Assembly (NCBI GenBank): GCA_000442125.1
Contig: KE546973.1
Location: 186,001 to 250,000, forward strand
From: Opeltia flavorubescens
Taxonomy: Eukaryota; Ascomycota; Lecanoromycetes; Teloschistales; Teloschistaceae
Direction of reading: 5' to 3'
DNA: 64,000 nucleotides
Notes under the pieces: generated by a model
Databases searched by the model: none
What the model saw: only the letters and a program-made list of their open reading frames with translations
Told to the model about the DNA's origin: nothing
Program-made: the position numbers and the translations under genes
Shown: one piece after another, positions 44,257 to 56,551 of the stretch
Layout: the number at the start of each line of letters is the position of its first letter
Numbering within the stretch: the stretch's first letter is position 1

Positions 44257-45136
44257 GATGGAAACAGAAGCTAGATAGAAGATACTTGGCAAGCTGTTAG
44301 GCACGCCTCATTGTCTTTAGCCCGGCGAATTGGTTTAACGGCGCTCCAGCCACAGACAATAAATTTCATATGCAAGTCAGACATTAAGCTTATTTGAAAT
44401 GTGGGCAACGACTTCATGCGCAACAAAGAAGGATCAATACCTCAATAGACATAGAATTAAAGGCTGTCAAAACTTTCAATCGAGATTCTTTAGTCTCGTG
44501 GTTCTAAGCAGAGCCAGGGTTTCAATAACCATAGGTTCATTCGGCATCCTCCTGGACTAGTCGCCGCATTGCGTCATGCACGAGGTCCTTGCGCAAGCTC
44601 TAGATAAGAGCATCATGAGCATAACCTATCGCAGCATTCGGGAAGAAGCAGTGGTGACACTGTGTAACGAAGATATCTATTCAAGGTTCATCAGGGAAAG
44701 TTCCAACATAAGACATTGTGCCCGTCGAAAAAAAGCGATGACAAAGGGGTGTTAATTCTCGGAACAAAATATTCACATGCCAAAATCAAATAAAATCCTA
44801 GCCCGCTTCCCTATCTAGGTATCAAGCTCAACACCAACGGTCTGCGTAGTAGCTTCCCGAGTCCAGGACCCGCATTTAAAATCATCACAAAGCCACGGCT
44901 CTGTTGAGTAGGTACGTACCTCGCTTGCTCGCCTTCTTCAAGCTGTTTCTTTTCCATTGACAATCCTTCTCTGTCTCTCGCACAAACCCCACTCTCAATT
45001 TCCACAACCTACTTTGCGTACCCAACTCACCCAATTGAAGCTTTCTTAGATCACAAAAGTCCTTCCACTGCCCCATCAATTGCACATTCCGACTCCTAAT
45101 CATCTTCACAACCTTCATTATCATTCCTTCGCGCTC
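44257..45136. other. Intergenic region upstream of cap20
   Basis: 3' flank of rpn6 and the cap20 promoter. The last 200 bases are strongly pyrimidine-rich. No gene was recognised. Confidence 0.5.
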
Positions 45137-45791
45137 ATGCCTCACGCAGAGAACGGCAGCATGACCCAGGCCACGGTCAACGGCGAGAAGTCATCCTCCC
45201 AATTCGTTTCTGTGAGTGTTACAATGCATTTTTCCCACTCTCATTATTCCTGACTCGTGGCTAACATGGGGTAATCAGCATGTCGCCTCCTATCCTGTAG
45301 TGTCCGACTCAATTGACCTCATCGAGAACAACCCATATGGCAAGAAAGGCATCGAGCTTGCCAATGAGGGCTACAACAAAGTCCTCGCACCTGTCATGCC
45401 CTACGCCCAGCGCCCTTACGGCTACATCGCTCCATATGTCCAGAAGGCCGACCAGCTCGCAGACGGTGGTCTCACCAAGGTCGATGGCACCTTCCCCATC
45501 GTCAAGCAAGACACCGAGAAGATCAAGGGCACCATCCTCGACTTGATTCTCTTGCCCTTGTCTATCGCCAACCAGAGCAAGGACTATGTCTTTTCAACCT
45601 ACGGAAACGAATACAAGAAGTGTGGTGGAAATGGCTACATCGCTGGCGGCAAAGCAGTCATCACCACCGGCTTAGTGGTGACAAGTGATAGCCTGGCTTG
45701 GTTAGCTGACTACCTCAACCAGAAGAAGGAGCAGGCCAAGGAGGTTGCTAAGGAAAAGAAGGATGCTGCTAAGGAGAAGACCGGCAACTAG
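45137..45791 (+). CDS. cap20: Cap20-like lipid-droplet perilipin
   Basis: Fungal perilipin homologue of the Cap20 type, first described as a pathogenicity protein expressed in appressoria of Colletotrichum; it coats lipid droplets. Exons 45137..45211 and 45279..45791 give 195 residues. The 67-base intron has GTGAGT, CTAAC and ATCAG and is in phase 0, giving QFVSHVASYPVVSDSI. The central repeats of the family are present as amphipathic segments rich in Tyr/Pro: LAPVMPYAQRPYGYIAPYVQ, KADQLADGGLTKVDGTFPIV and IKGTILDLILLPLSIANQSK. The tail DYLNQKKEQAKEVAKEKKDA is a basic/acidic helix. No signal peptide. The protein is not proof of pathogenicity, since saprobic fungi carry it too. Confidence 0.92.
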
Positions 45792-47847
45792 GCTGGCCTC
45801 TTTCTTTGGATTTGCTAATAGACCATGAGCCTCAGAGGCCCCATGTCCATAGACGGTTGAGGCGCTCGGTACGGTTCGGGTCTCTGCTTCGATTCCGGGG
45901 CGATACATCGAGCCAACAGCCGGCTTTTGGGGCCTTACATTTCTTCTCCATGACGGCCATTAATCACGGTAGATAGCATGCAGTCTTGATAAAATTAATT
46001 GTCAAGCTTTTCACAACTTTCTCCCTCTTTCTCACTCGAGCCTATTCTGCACTAATCCGTAGAACCTGTAGCAAGTCGTGCCTACAGCACTGATCCAATG
46101 TTCTCGAGAATTACCTTCACAAAGCATTTTCCGTCACATTTGACCACAGTCTCTCTCCTCTTCCATCTAATTTCCTATGTCTACGCTCGTCCTTGTACCT
46201 CCCATCCGTAGCACTCTCATCTTTCGCCCAGAACACTCCATCTCACACCCTCCCCTTCCCTTCGGCGGAATCCCCATTGCGGATCTCCGATAAGCCACGC
46301 AGTACCCACACTCTCGCTACCACGAAGCAACAGCAGTATCTCCATGCTTGGAGATCACATATCAAACGCTCGGTACCCTGAAGCTTAGCGTGATCTATGA
46401 AACGCTCCCAGGAAAAAGCTTGTGGAGCGAGGAAAAGGGGAAAGATGGAAAGAGGACTGGGGTACGTATTACCAGGTGAAGGCTTTTATTCTTGGGCTGC
46501 AAGATGGGGGAGGTGTGGCTGAAGGAAGGATGGGCATGAGAGAGGGGAAGGTTTTTTGGATGGTAATATCGTTGCTTACACGTCTTGTGTAGATTTCTTG
46601 CCATGATTGTGGAGAAGGATTCATTGCATGAATAAGCGTCTGGTGGATGAAGGTAGGAATATTTTTTGATACGTTTGGGTATGATTCTGTGAATGATTAC
46701 TCAGTTTGGAAGCGAAAAGCTCTTGATTGTTTGAGGACGAGAAAGACTTTCTTCCTCTGATGATCTATGGTGATCTTATGGGCAACTCCGTGGACAGAAA
46801 AGGAATGGCATCTTCATGTAGGGACTTCGAATGGGCATCAACAAAGACCGCATGCTTCATCAGTCATAGAAATACTGGCATGGTATTAGGGGGGGAACAT
46901 GCCTTTCCCAACCTGGTTTTACAGACACCAAAGAATTTAGTGAAGCCTAAAATTTAATTATGTAACTGCCTGATATCACATACTTTGCTTGTAATATCTC
47001 CCGTTTAAACAAGTCTCAGTCTGTGTAGTCACTTTCAACTATCCAATCTCTTGCCATGGCAATGAGATGAGGGGTGGGCCTCGGCTGTTTAAAAAATTGT
47101 CAGGGATGGGATGAAGCTTTATGCAAGAAGAGCATTCCTGGCAGCCTTTGAACTTTGGACATAGGGAGCACTGAAAGCGCTTAGCATTTCCAAGTGGACT
47201 GCCGAATTTAGCCCGCTTGCTAAGCTTTTGAAGGAATTATTCTGAGGATAAGGGGTATACAGCTGGCAGATCTGAGGAATGTGCTAATTTATCATCGGTC
47301 TTTTGAATCACTTTTTTTGGAGAAGATGACTAAGAAAGAATCAGGACTTTGAATATCTTTAACTTGTAGACATTCTAGATCTAAATACCAATTGAGAGAT
47401 AGTCGTTCAACAGATTGGCCTACGGTGAATAAGGATGTTCAATTTCGTGCAGTGCAGTGCCAAATGCTTGCCAGCAGTGACGGCGGCACCAGCACAGACA
47501 GTGAGATCAATATTCTTAGTACCCATTACCTCGGTTTCCGTCCACTCTTCGGCTTTTGCGAGGTTGGGAATCAACCGGTGCTAAAGCATCAAAGATCTCC
47601 CTCTTTCAATCCTTCATGTGTAATAGCTATTTATTTCCTTACATCGTTTCTACGAAAACATCACACAGAATTGCTCGAGGTGTAAAACCTCAAACGACGT
47701 GATGTTTAAGGTTCCCTCGGGTGCTTGCTACATATACCCGCCGTTGGAGCAGTGTGGTTACACGAGATGTTTGCGGAGCTTTGTATTCCGATGCATGCGG
47801 GGTAAGCTTTTTCTTGTTACAAAGTCTGACTCCTCGTCCAATACCTT
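45792..47847. other. Long gene-poor intergenic region
   Basis: 2.06 kb with no convincing gene on either strand. Short open frames lack family resemblance and good start context. AT-rich patches near 46950-47000 and 47280-47330. No transposon ends, tRNA or repeats were recognised. Confidence 0.55.
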
Positions 47848-49009
47848 ATGGCGGCACAGAAAGCATCAGAGATTCCAATCGTCAACATATCCGCTTTCAT
47901 TACAGGCGAAGACCTAGCCGCACGCAAAGATACAGCAAGAGAGCTTGCTGAGAAGTGTCGCTTGCACGGCTGTCTTGGGATCGTTGGGCATGGGATCCCT
48001 TCTAACGTTCTGGAACAGGCGTTTAGTATGGTACATGATTTGTTCGACTTGCCGCTTCCCGCCAAACTTCAAGCAGCGCACCCTGAGGGCCCGACGCCTC
48101 ACAGAGGATACTCTGCCCTTGGAGCGGAACGAGATGCCATGAAGGGAGCCCAAGACGAGCAAGATCCTCTCGCCAGAGAAAAGTTGAAGACCATGTTGGA
48201 CTACAAGGTAAGTTCCCTCATAAAGTGAAGACACTGAAACAGCCTTTAACAGAGATCTCAAGGAGAGTTACGAGATTGGTAGCGAGCAGAACTCAGACGG
48301 CAATATTTGGATTCGAGAAGACGATCTCCCAGGCTTTCGTGAAGCTTCGATCAAACTTTACTGGCGATTGAACAAGACCGCAATGGCAGTACTAGAAGCA
48401 CTGATAATGAGCCTGGAGCTCAACGAAAAGGAACAAAATAATATAAGGAGCTTTCACACAGGGCATGACAATCAACTCCGTCTTCTGCACTACCCGCCAG
48501 TCACGCAGAGTCAGTCAAATGATCTCAGACAATCGCGCTTAGGATTACATCAAGATTGGAGGTAGACTTCTCATTCTACCTCCAGATGTCACTAATGGAT
48601 TCCAAAAGCTCTTTCACACTTCTCTTCCAAGACTCCCACGGCGGGCTCGAGTTTGCAGATAGAATAGCAGGCGGGTTCATGTCGGCTGTGCCACGCGAAG
48701 ATATGCTCTACATGAACATCGGCGATATGTTCATGCGGCTTTCGAACGGCAAGTGTAGGATTCAACGCCAAATCACGGACTTCACTGATGCCGCCTGCAG
48801 GACTCTATCCAGCTGCCGCCCATCGCGTGATACTGTCGGATAACGACCGAGAATCGCCCCGCTACTCCATCCCTTACTTCGTCAGTCCTCGTGCTGATGG
48901 GGTCGTGTACCCGCAATCTTCGGGCATTTTGGCTGGATTAAAACCATCTTTCGAGCCAATCGTTGTGCAGAAATACTCCGAAGAGATGTTCGAGAAAATT
49001 CGAACATAA
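47848..49009 (+). CDS. 2-oxoglutarate/Fe(II)-dependent dioxygenase (isopenicillin N synthase-like)
   Basis: Oxidoreductase of the isopenicillin-N-synthase / flavanone hydroxylase class. Four exons, 47848..48207, 48263..48561, 48609..48748 and 48801..49009, give 335 residues. The third intron (48749..48800) starts with GC (GCAAGT) rather than GT. The N-terminal DIOX_N part reads IPIVNISAFITGEDLA, CRLHGCLGIVGHGIP, FDLPLPAKLQAAHP and HRGYSALG. The catalytic core has GLHQDW (the His-x-Asp pair), FTLLFQDSHGGLEF, MLYMNIGDMFMRLSNG, AAAHRV (distal His) and RYSIPYF (Arg-x-Ser, binds 2-oxoglutarate), so the iron and cosubstrate residues are all there. DYKESYEIG at the first junction supports the CAAG acceptor chosen for intron 1. 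Substrate unknown; no biosynthetic neighbours are visible. Confidence 0.9.
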
Positions 49010-50265
49010 CATACAAATAGCCACGAGCCATGTCGATATTACGATTCATGAATCGTCTTCCTCACCCTGTAGTAACCATACCGTGCTCGAGATATTGTAG
49101 TTGTGGCGGTTGGATGTAAGGTTGAGGTAGCTGCCCTACTGCCACAAATACGAGGTAATGCGAACCTTGAAAATTAATGTCGTGAACCAAAGGCGACGAC
49201 AATCTTACGGTAATGTTGATAACTTGGCGTACGCTAGGAAATTTACTTGCCGAAACCAGCACAAACACATCTGCGATGAGCTCAAAGGAAGAGAAATTCA
49301 GATGGCCGAAAGCATAAAGGAGTGGCAAACCAAAGTACGAAGTCAGCTTAAAGATCATATGTATCGATGTCCCAAAACGTTCAACTTCTAGATCTCACCG
49401 CCAATCAGTCACGGCTGCTGAGCGATGCTAAAACCTGATTCTGCCGCCGAGATATCCCAGAAGGTAAGAGTCAATACACCGCGTAATGGCGAGCTGGGGG
49501 TAAAGAAGTTGAGACAGTTAAATTCCATGCGGCAGGGTAGCATCAGCGACCACATGCAATTCATATCCGTTGAACTCCTCTGTGAATCACAGTACACTGA
49601 TTGAGTCTCTACTTCCCTTTCTGATCATTGCTTTACGACATGAATCCTGCTTCAACAACACCAGGGTAATTGCTCGTTGAAATGACGCTACCAAGAAAAC
49701 AAGTTCGACTAAGGTTTTGGGCTTCTTGGCTTGATCTAAATAAACCTTTACATTCATATCTGGATTAAAGGTTTCCTGATCAAGTCAACGAACGGTAGCT
49801 TGCGTCCAACTAGGGTACCAAAATTGGTATGTATAGAGCCGAACGACTGAAACCCGCTACATTTACTGCCGTTCTTTCCCTTCTCGATCAATTCTGTTCC
49901 AATTGACCTGAGATGGCCTAAACAGAATGTACCATGACTCTCCTTCCCCGACACAGCTCACGGCAATTCCAAAATCTGTTGATATTCTTGACAACGGGGA
50001 AACTAGTCTCATAAGTTTGTTTGCTTCCCTTTCCCAAGACACGGACACGCTATCCGTTGCCGAAATAGCGATGGAACGGAACGATGCTGGTGCCACATAT
50101 GAGATTAACGATTCTGTTGAATCACAATCCTACTCGCTTAAGTCCATCACCTCTGCTTCTTTCTTAAAATCTCGCATCTTTTCTTCTTCCTCCAAACCTC
50201 TGTAAACTTTCACATAGCCCGTTTTCCACTTCGAAGTTAGCAACCACCTCCACAACCTATTCGCA
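49010..50265. other. Intergenic region
   Basis: About 1.25 kb of 3' flank and upstream sequence. No convincing coding region was seen on either strand. Confidence 0.5.
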
Positions 50266-50907
50266 ATGTCTGCTATGGAATCTTTTAAAATGCCTGCCCT
50301 CAAATCGCCAATCTTCATGCTACTTCTGATGTATGTACTCATAACCATGGTCGTAACCGTGCTGTCGTACCAAATGCCTACGATGGTCTCTTCGAAATTC
50401 CCCATCATCATGGACCTGGCAATCTTGGTGCCACTTTTGATTTCCGCGATCTGGATCCTACTCTCCTCGCCCTCCTCGCCCTCTCCCTCGGAGAGAAGAC
50501 TACAAGCCATGGAAGCCCAACTCGCTCAATTAAGTAAGAAATTCAAAGAACAAGGTTCGTTCGTCCTCAATGCCCCTCAGAAGCTCCCATCAATACTGAT
50601 ATCTCTCCCGCGGAAGATGGAGAATTGATAGACCAGCTCAAGGTGCTCAAATCTATGGTTCTCAACCTTGAAGAGGCAATCGGGTCTTTTAGTGAGTTTT
50701 ATATACATATCCCCATGACCTTCTCGCCAACGCAATTCTAATATGTTTTTGATAGAAGGAGAACACGAGAAGCAATCCGAAATCATCGATCGTATTGTCA
50801 CCCTTGTCAAGGACCATATTGAAAGTCAAGAATCAGGCAAGACAGAGGTCAAAACCGAGTCCGATGGCGAACTCATGCCGGATCTCTCAAAGGACGTCGG
50901 CGAATGA
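50266..50907 (+). CDS. Hypothetical small membrane protein with coiled coil
   Basis: Three exons, 50266..50533, 50581..50691 and 50756..50907, give 176 residues. Intron 1 (47 bases) has GTAAGA and CCTCAG; intron 2 (64 bases) has GTGAGT, TCTAAT and GATAG. Both junctions split Lys codons and keep one frame to the TGA. The protein has two hydrophobic segments, at about residues 14-36 (FMLLLMYVLITMVVTVL) and 45-67 (IIMDLAILVPLLISAIWILL). A charged helical region follows with heptad character: ERRLQAMEAQLAQLK, then DQLKVLKSMVLNLEEAI and EIIDRIVTLVKDHIES. The acidic tail ends SKDVGE. I recognise no family. The hairpin-plus-coil layout suggests a membrane tether or organelle-shaping protein, as inference. 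Confidence 0.62.
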
Positions 50908-52394
50908 GGAGTGATGGTGTGATGCCGGTACACTGAGCCTGCTGTCTTTCCAAGATTATGTGTATCGATTGGACTATGAGAGTTGAAGAGTGAGTTGTAA
51001 CGATGATAGGTTCAATGCGGGAAGAACCATCAGCCTTTGAGGAAAAACAAGCGATTTTAAATGACACGTCTTCTATTCCTCTGCTCCGTCGTCAAGTCAC
51101 CCTGAGATGACTATCCCCCCTCGAATGTCGTATTCCCCTCGTTCAAACCCACAAGAGCACTTCCCCTCAAACCACCCATCTCTATAACTAATAACCAGCA
51201 AACTTAAACAGTAACAACCCCATGACCTTCAACACCGCCACCCAATGATAAAATAACCAGTCCAAAATCCTCACAATCCATCCATACGCACAAGTAAACG
51301 AAAACCTCACCTCATAGCATCCTCAACACTCGCCCCCTCCCAAACCAATCACATCCAGATCAAGCAATCGATGAATCCAACACTTAAGATCCTGCAGGGG
51401 AGAAAACGCCATCTACTCCAGTGCAATCTTTGCCATGCATTCTTCAAGCCCAAGTTAAAGAAATCCATCCCACACAGAATCCTCAACACTCGCCCCTTCC
51501 CAAACCCATCATATCCAGACCAGAAATTGCTAAGTCCAACATCTAAGATTCTGCAAGGGGCCAAAATCCCATCTAGTTCAGTCTAATCTTTGCCATACAT
51601 CCACAAACCCAAGTAAAAAACTCGTCACGCAGCACTCCTCAAGGGTAGCATCTCCTAGAACCATCGCAGCCCTCCAGAAAGAAACTCCCATCCTCCATGT
51701 GCCACAGTCTCAGACTTCATACACCCCGTCCGTTCCTTAATATGATCCTAGCTAAAGTCCAAGGAATTCTCAGTGAAATATGCCCAAAGTATTTGAAAGA
51801 GAGTAGACTCGACACGAGAAAGGGAGAAGGGCAATGAAGCTCCGATTTCGGACAGGAGAACTTGTGCGGAACATTGAAAGATAAACGCCAGTCGTGAAAG
51901 TGTGGCTCTGCTTACTCTGGGTTGAATTTGAAACACGAGGGTTCTGTCAAATTAGCAACTGCTTTAGGGACAATATATGGCAAGCTCTGGAGGAGATTAC
52001 CTAGAATTGTCTGAGACGCAACACTAGACGTAAGAAAGGCAGCCGCGATTGCAAAGAATGAAAAAATCTTCAATAAGCATCGTGGACTGAGCGGGCCAAT
52101 TTGACGAGGAAAGCAGATCTATGTAGAAATAAAGGGATAAAGGATGGAGAGCGAAGCATAGGATGAAGACTGATGGTATGAGGAGCAAGACCTGCATTGA
52201 TTGAGGAGTAGTCTCGACTCAAACTACAGGCTGCTTCATGACTCCATGATCTCTATCACCCATCTCCCAGTCACACATCAGTATCAGACCGACAAACCTG
52301 CAAGCGCAGTTGATGAGACCAATAAGTTACATAGGGTATGCGGATCATGAGAAACGAGGAGACAATCAACGCAGACAAACACAACCACATGCCC
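50908..52394. other. Intergenic region with a tandem duplication
   Basis: About 1.5 kb without a recognisable gene. Its only clear structure is the imperfect 160-bp tandem duplication annotated separately. Confidence 0.55.
51321..51640. repeat. Imperfect 160-bp tandem duplication
   Basis: Both copies open with CCTCAACACTCGCCCC, at 51321 and 51481, and then match in order through CCCAAACC, ATCCAGA, TAAGTCCAACA or ATCCAACAC, TAAGAT, CTGCA, GGGG, CCATCTA and AATCTTTGCCAT. Divergence between copies is considerable, with substitutions and small indels, so the duplication is not recent. Neither copy carries an open frame of note. Confidence 0.82.
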
Positions 52395-53205
52395 TTAGAG
52401 CAAAGCCATACCAACCAGACCAGCTGCAATAGCCACACCAGCCGCTATCAAAGTCATCTGTTCGAATATCGGTGATGCCGGTGCTGCACCCGTGTTCACA
52501 GCGTTTGATGCTGACGCAGCGACTGCTGATGATGATGACGCTAGGGCAGCCGACTGGGAAGACAAACGGGACGATGCCGAAGACAAGGACGACGACACTG
52601 AGGAAGGCAATGGCCTAACATCATCGACCTCGCTGGTGTACATCTCAATGTAGTGATTGCCTGCGCTCTCCCAAAACTCCTGGATTGGGGTTGGCATTGA
52701 TGTGAACCAGTCAGGCTGAGAGGATGCTTTGACCAGGGAGGCGAGGAAAAGCACGGGATCCGCGCCAGCAATCTGTTGAACACTAGTCGGCATCGCTGTA
52801 GCAATCACATTGGCGGCATTGGGGTAGGCCGTTTCGGCGGTCAGGGAAGAGTAGTAATCGGAATAGTCGGCACCGAATCTTGTCGAAATTTTGGAAGCCT
52901 GGGAAGAAGAGACAGTCAGCAGAGGTACCGAGAGTGTGAAGTATGTCGGTCCCAAACTAAGGCAATATTGGTAGGAAAGTGGTCAAGGGATGGGCAGATG
53001 AATCCATGTAGTGGACAGCAAGGGACATAGACACCGAGAGTCATGATGCACACGACACAAAGAGAAAGAGAATCGAGTCACATACCTCTGAATCATCAAT
53101 GTTGGATATCGACAAGAATGACTGCAGTGCTGGAGTGGTCGATTGATCAGGTGCAGCCATTGCAGAAGCCGCAAGAGCGGAGATGACAGCCAGGCGTGAG
53201 ATCAT
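52395..53205 (-). CDS. Predicted secreted, GPI-anchored Ser-rich protein
   Basis: Two exons, 53205..53086 and 52898..52395, give 207 residues. The 187-base intron has GTATGT and a CTTCTTCCCAG acceptor, in phase 0. It is long for this window, so a small internal exon is possible. The start MISRLAVISALAASAMAAPD is a clear signal peptide with a CACCATG context; an in-frame ATG four codons upstream is an alternative. The folded part (residues 40-125) includes FGADYSDYYSSLTAETAYPN and DPVLFLASLVKASSQPDWF, then FWESAGNHYIEMYTSEV. A Ser/Ala-rich stalk follows, then a C-terminal hydrophobic segment (LIAAGVAIAAGLVGMALL) with small residues before it, as in a GPI-anchor signal. I expect a cell-wall or plasma-membrane surface protein; no named family was recognised. 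Confidence 0.78.
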
Positions 53206-53862
53206 GGTGGCATGCATTGCAATGAGGACTTGGGTAGGCAACGATGTTCTTGCAAGAGTTGGAAGTTGAAGAGCTGTGATACAGAGCAAGATGATTATTG
53301 ATGCTGTGAAGCTATGAAGATGGATGAAAGCTGGTCAAAAAAAGCGAAAGTCGATGCTTGAGTGCAAGAAAGAGATGTTTAAGGAAGATGGAGGAAAAGA
53401 GAGGGAAGAAGCCTCTTATGCTGACGCTGGGCGGCCGTGACTGCCATTTGGAATTTTTCTTGTGGTGATTTTCATTGAAAAGGAAGGAGCGGCTGGTCAC
53501 CGCTGCTTACGAGGGTGAAGTGATTCGGTCATTGTCAGTTCCCACAAATTCTAATCATCTGCAAGGTGTGCTAATGGACGACTGAAATACATCACAATCG
53601 TGGTCTGGGGCAGTTTATACTCTCTGTTTTAATCATATGGAATACTTGAACACCCCTTTTGTGACAGTGCCAACGCTATGACCAAACGAAAGTCACCCAT
53701 GAAGAACTCCAGGCCGAATGCAACGCATACTTTCTACAGAAAGTGCCGGTAGTCCACGGAGGCCGCAAATCTGGAACAGCAAGCAAATATATAGCAAAGC
53801 AGAGGGTATATACATGGGACATGAGACTTTGCATGGAACGAGAGCGGTTCCAGTAAGGGCAT
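53206..53862. other. Intergenic region
   Basis: Promoter of the GPI-protein gene (leader rich in pyrimidines on the minus strand) and 3' flank of the kinase gene. Nothing else recognised. Confidence 0.5.
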
Positions 53863-56551
53863 TCAAAAAACAGCTGATAGTCCGCTCTTCGATTGTCTTT
53901 TACTGAACCGCTTTCGACCCATGAAAGATTCTGATTCGTTAGGCGCGGGCTTTTGCAGAGTATTTCGACTTTCTGGGGAATCAAGATCAAGTCCCCGGGA
54001 GGAGCTCGATGGGCCTGATTGCATCTCCTTTAGTACATCCTCTCCACTGTATGAGTTGGATGTGCTTTGGAAGGCTGCCATTTCGCGCGCTCGTTCTATG
54101 GCGTCTAGCCATTCCTGTGCCGATGTCGAAGTTGCTGAACCGTCAGATGATGCAGATTTGGAATTCTCAAAGGTAAAGTGCTTGTCTCTCTGTAGAATGG
54201 TCAGAGAGAAATACGAGCATATCCCGACATGGGAGATCTCTTACCGTGTCAAGGCACCAGTAGGTCAACCCCTTCGAATCCTGCATCTTCCGCCCGACAC
54301 AGTCAGAGCTCAACAAAGAAATCTCAATCTTTGTCTTCTTTTCCTCACCACCGGCAGCGACGATGACAATCCGGGCACTCGAGGTGACCATGACCAGCCT
54401 TTGCCGTTTCTTGGGTGAGCTCGATCCGAAAAATCTTGAGAATTTCTTTGGCGTCTCGCCATCTCCGCTTTGGGCACTACTCGGACTATGTGGTGCGGGT
54501 GTGGAGAGCACGACAAGGTTTCCAAGCTTCAATATTCGCTCATTGGTCTTTGTCAAGACAGGAGACCATTCGATGTCTAGCTGGCTTGGAGGAGGGAGTT
54601 CAGTAATCAGCCTTGGCCCAGGCCTCGAAACTCCATTGCTTGCTGTGCCACTTTCATAGTGAGTGGCGGACGTGCTGTGCGCAGGCATGATATTTGGCGG
54701 ATAGTTGCTATCATTGCCACCGTTGACTGGCTTCGGAATAGATGCCCCAGGGACAAAGCTTTTTAATTTCGGTGGTTTCTGCTTCCATAACCCTCGACCC
54801 CACGTGATACCATCAAAGAATTGATGGTTCTTGATATGTTCGATAGAGAGACGACTAGATGGCTCTAGTACCAACAGTCTTTCCACAAGATCTTTTGCTA
54901 TTTCTGGAAAGCCTTTCGGAAATTCATATTCGAGACCAAGGATTTTTTGAAACGTCAGATACTCATTGGCGGCCTTGAATGGGGGCCGGCCAGCGAGCAA
55001 TTGATAGATTATGCAGCCAAAAGCCCACAGATCACTGGCCTTACATGCTGTCTTGTCTCGTAAAAGTTCAGGGCTGACATATTCGGCGGTACCGACGAAG
55101 GAGTTAGCTTTATTTGTCTCAGACCCATCGAGAAGCTCTGTGGTCTCGGGGATGCTTTTGCTGTTGACAGTATTCTTAGAAGAGTCAAGGAGCTTTGCAG
55201 TGCCGAAGTCTGTAATCTTAACATGCATATGATCATCGAGAAGGACATTCTCAGGCTTCAAGTCTCGGTGTATGACCCCTCGAGCATGCATAAAGTCGAT
55301 AGTATCTAATATTTCTGCCCCGTAGAATCTCGTGCACTCCATGTCAAAGGTTGTCAACCGCTTGAGGACGCCAAGGAGCTCGCCATTGCTTGCTAAATCG
55401 AGGACAAAGAACAGGGATCTCTCATCCTGGAAAGTGTAATAAAGTCGTACAACTCCCGGGTGCTCAGTCAGCCTATTGAGAGTATCCTTTTCCACATTTA
55501 CATATTTGACCTTTCTCTCCTTGATGATATGCCTTTTGTCCAGCACTTTTATCGCAAATTCTTTCCCAATTTCTCGGTCCGTTGCAGCTAGGACAGTGCT
55601 ATATGAACCTTCACCCAAGGTCCTGCCAAATGCAAAATCCCGGAACCCTTTCTTGACCGACCGTAACACCGGCCTTCCAGACGCATCCAGTTCTTTTCGA
55701 ACGCCAACTGCAGCACCCCTATCATGCCAATCTTCACCACTCGCGATGGGAACCCCTTCTGTAGAGCCAACCTCATTCGGGGTAGACGGCGAACCATCGA
55801 CGCCATGATCTGACCGTCCACCTCCCATACCTCTTGAGCTTCGCCGAGGTGGCAGGACACCGTTACCATTGTAGTTCTGCAGGTTTGGCCCGTAAGATCG
55901 ATCCGTATAGCTGTCTTCTCTAGTAGGCACCCCAGACTGCATTGCGGTTGAAGCACCTCTTGAACTTGTCCTCCTGGGCATACCATGCATCGATGATCTC
56001 GAAGACTCGTTTCTTAGGCGATATTGGCCATCCCGTCCCGCCGAGTTGCCATTGGATCCCATCGGAGGAGATTGGGTGTAGACTGCAGACACAGGGCGAG
56101 AGGTTGCACTGGGATGCCGTTGAGCTAATGGCATCATGGTGGGGTACTGCGGAAATTGAGCTTGCTGCTGAGCTTGATATGTGAGGGGAATAGATTGTCT
56201 ATTCGCTTGGCGTTGAGCGTAGGACGATGAGCGCTCCTTTGCGGCTTGTGAAGGCTGGGGGTCAGAGGGTACCTGGGGCTTGTCGTTGCTAGGAGTGGTT
56301 GTAGAAAAAGCCTTTGGATCAAAGCCTAGAGGGGAGATGGAGCGGATGAAGCCATTTGAAGGCGGTTTGTAAAGCGGATGTGGATTTGAAGAATGTTCGA
56401 TAGGATTTCGGGGAGACTCGGTGGAGGGGGAATGCGAAAGCGATTGTATCTGATGGATGGGGTCATCCTTTACTGATGAGGGAGAAGCATCATCCGGATT
56501 AGCAATGCGAAGTCCACCGAGGGATTGGGATAGGCTCAAGTCGCCATTCAT
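53863..56551 (-). CDS. pkh1: PDK1-like protein kinase (Pkh family)
   Basis: AGC-group Ser/Thr kinase that phosphorylates activation loops of other AGC kinases and takes part in sphingolipid/eisosome signalling in yeast. Exons 56551..54245 and 54189..53863 give 877 residues; the 55-base intron has GTAAGA and TCTACAG. The start is the first ATG in frame; the frame stays open 5' to about 56629, so an upstream exon is likely and the true N-terminus is uncertain. After ~300 disordered residues the kinase domain shows LGEGSYS (Gly loop), FAIKVLDK, HRDLKPEN, DFGTAK, then an insertion of about 30 residues, SFVGTAEYVSPELL and DLWAFGCIIYQLLAG. A PH-like domain follows (IEWSPVLTKTNERILKLG, RLVMVTSSARIVIV, then YWCLDT into KHFTFE), as in fungal Pkh proteins. 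The C-terminus is disordered. Confidence 0.93.

Noticed and set aside
45860-45910. GCTTCGATTCCGG resembling a tRNA T-arm downstream of cap20
   Set aside because: The surrounding sequence does not fold into a cloverleaf; it is ordinary 3' flank.
50554-50580. A 26-27-base intron (GTTCGT to CCTCAG) in the small membrane-protein gene
   Set aside because: Too short for spliceosomal splicing. The 47-base intron 50534-50580 with a GTAAGA donor gives the same downstream frame.
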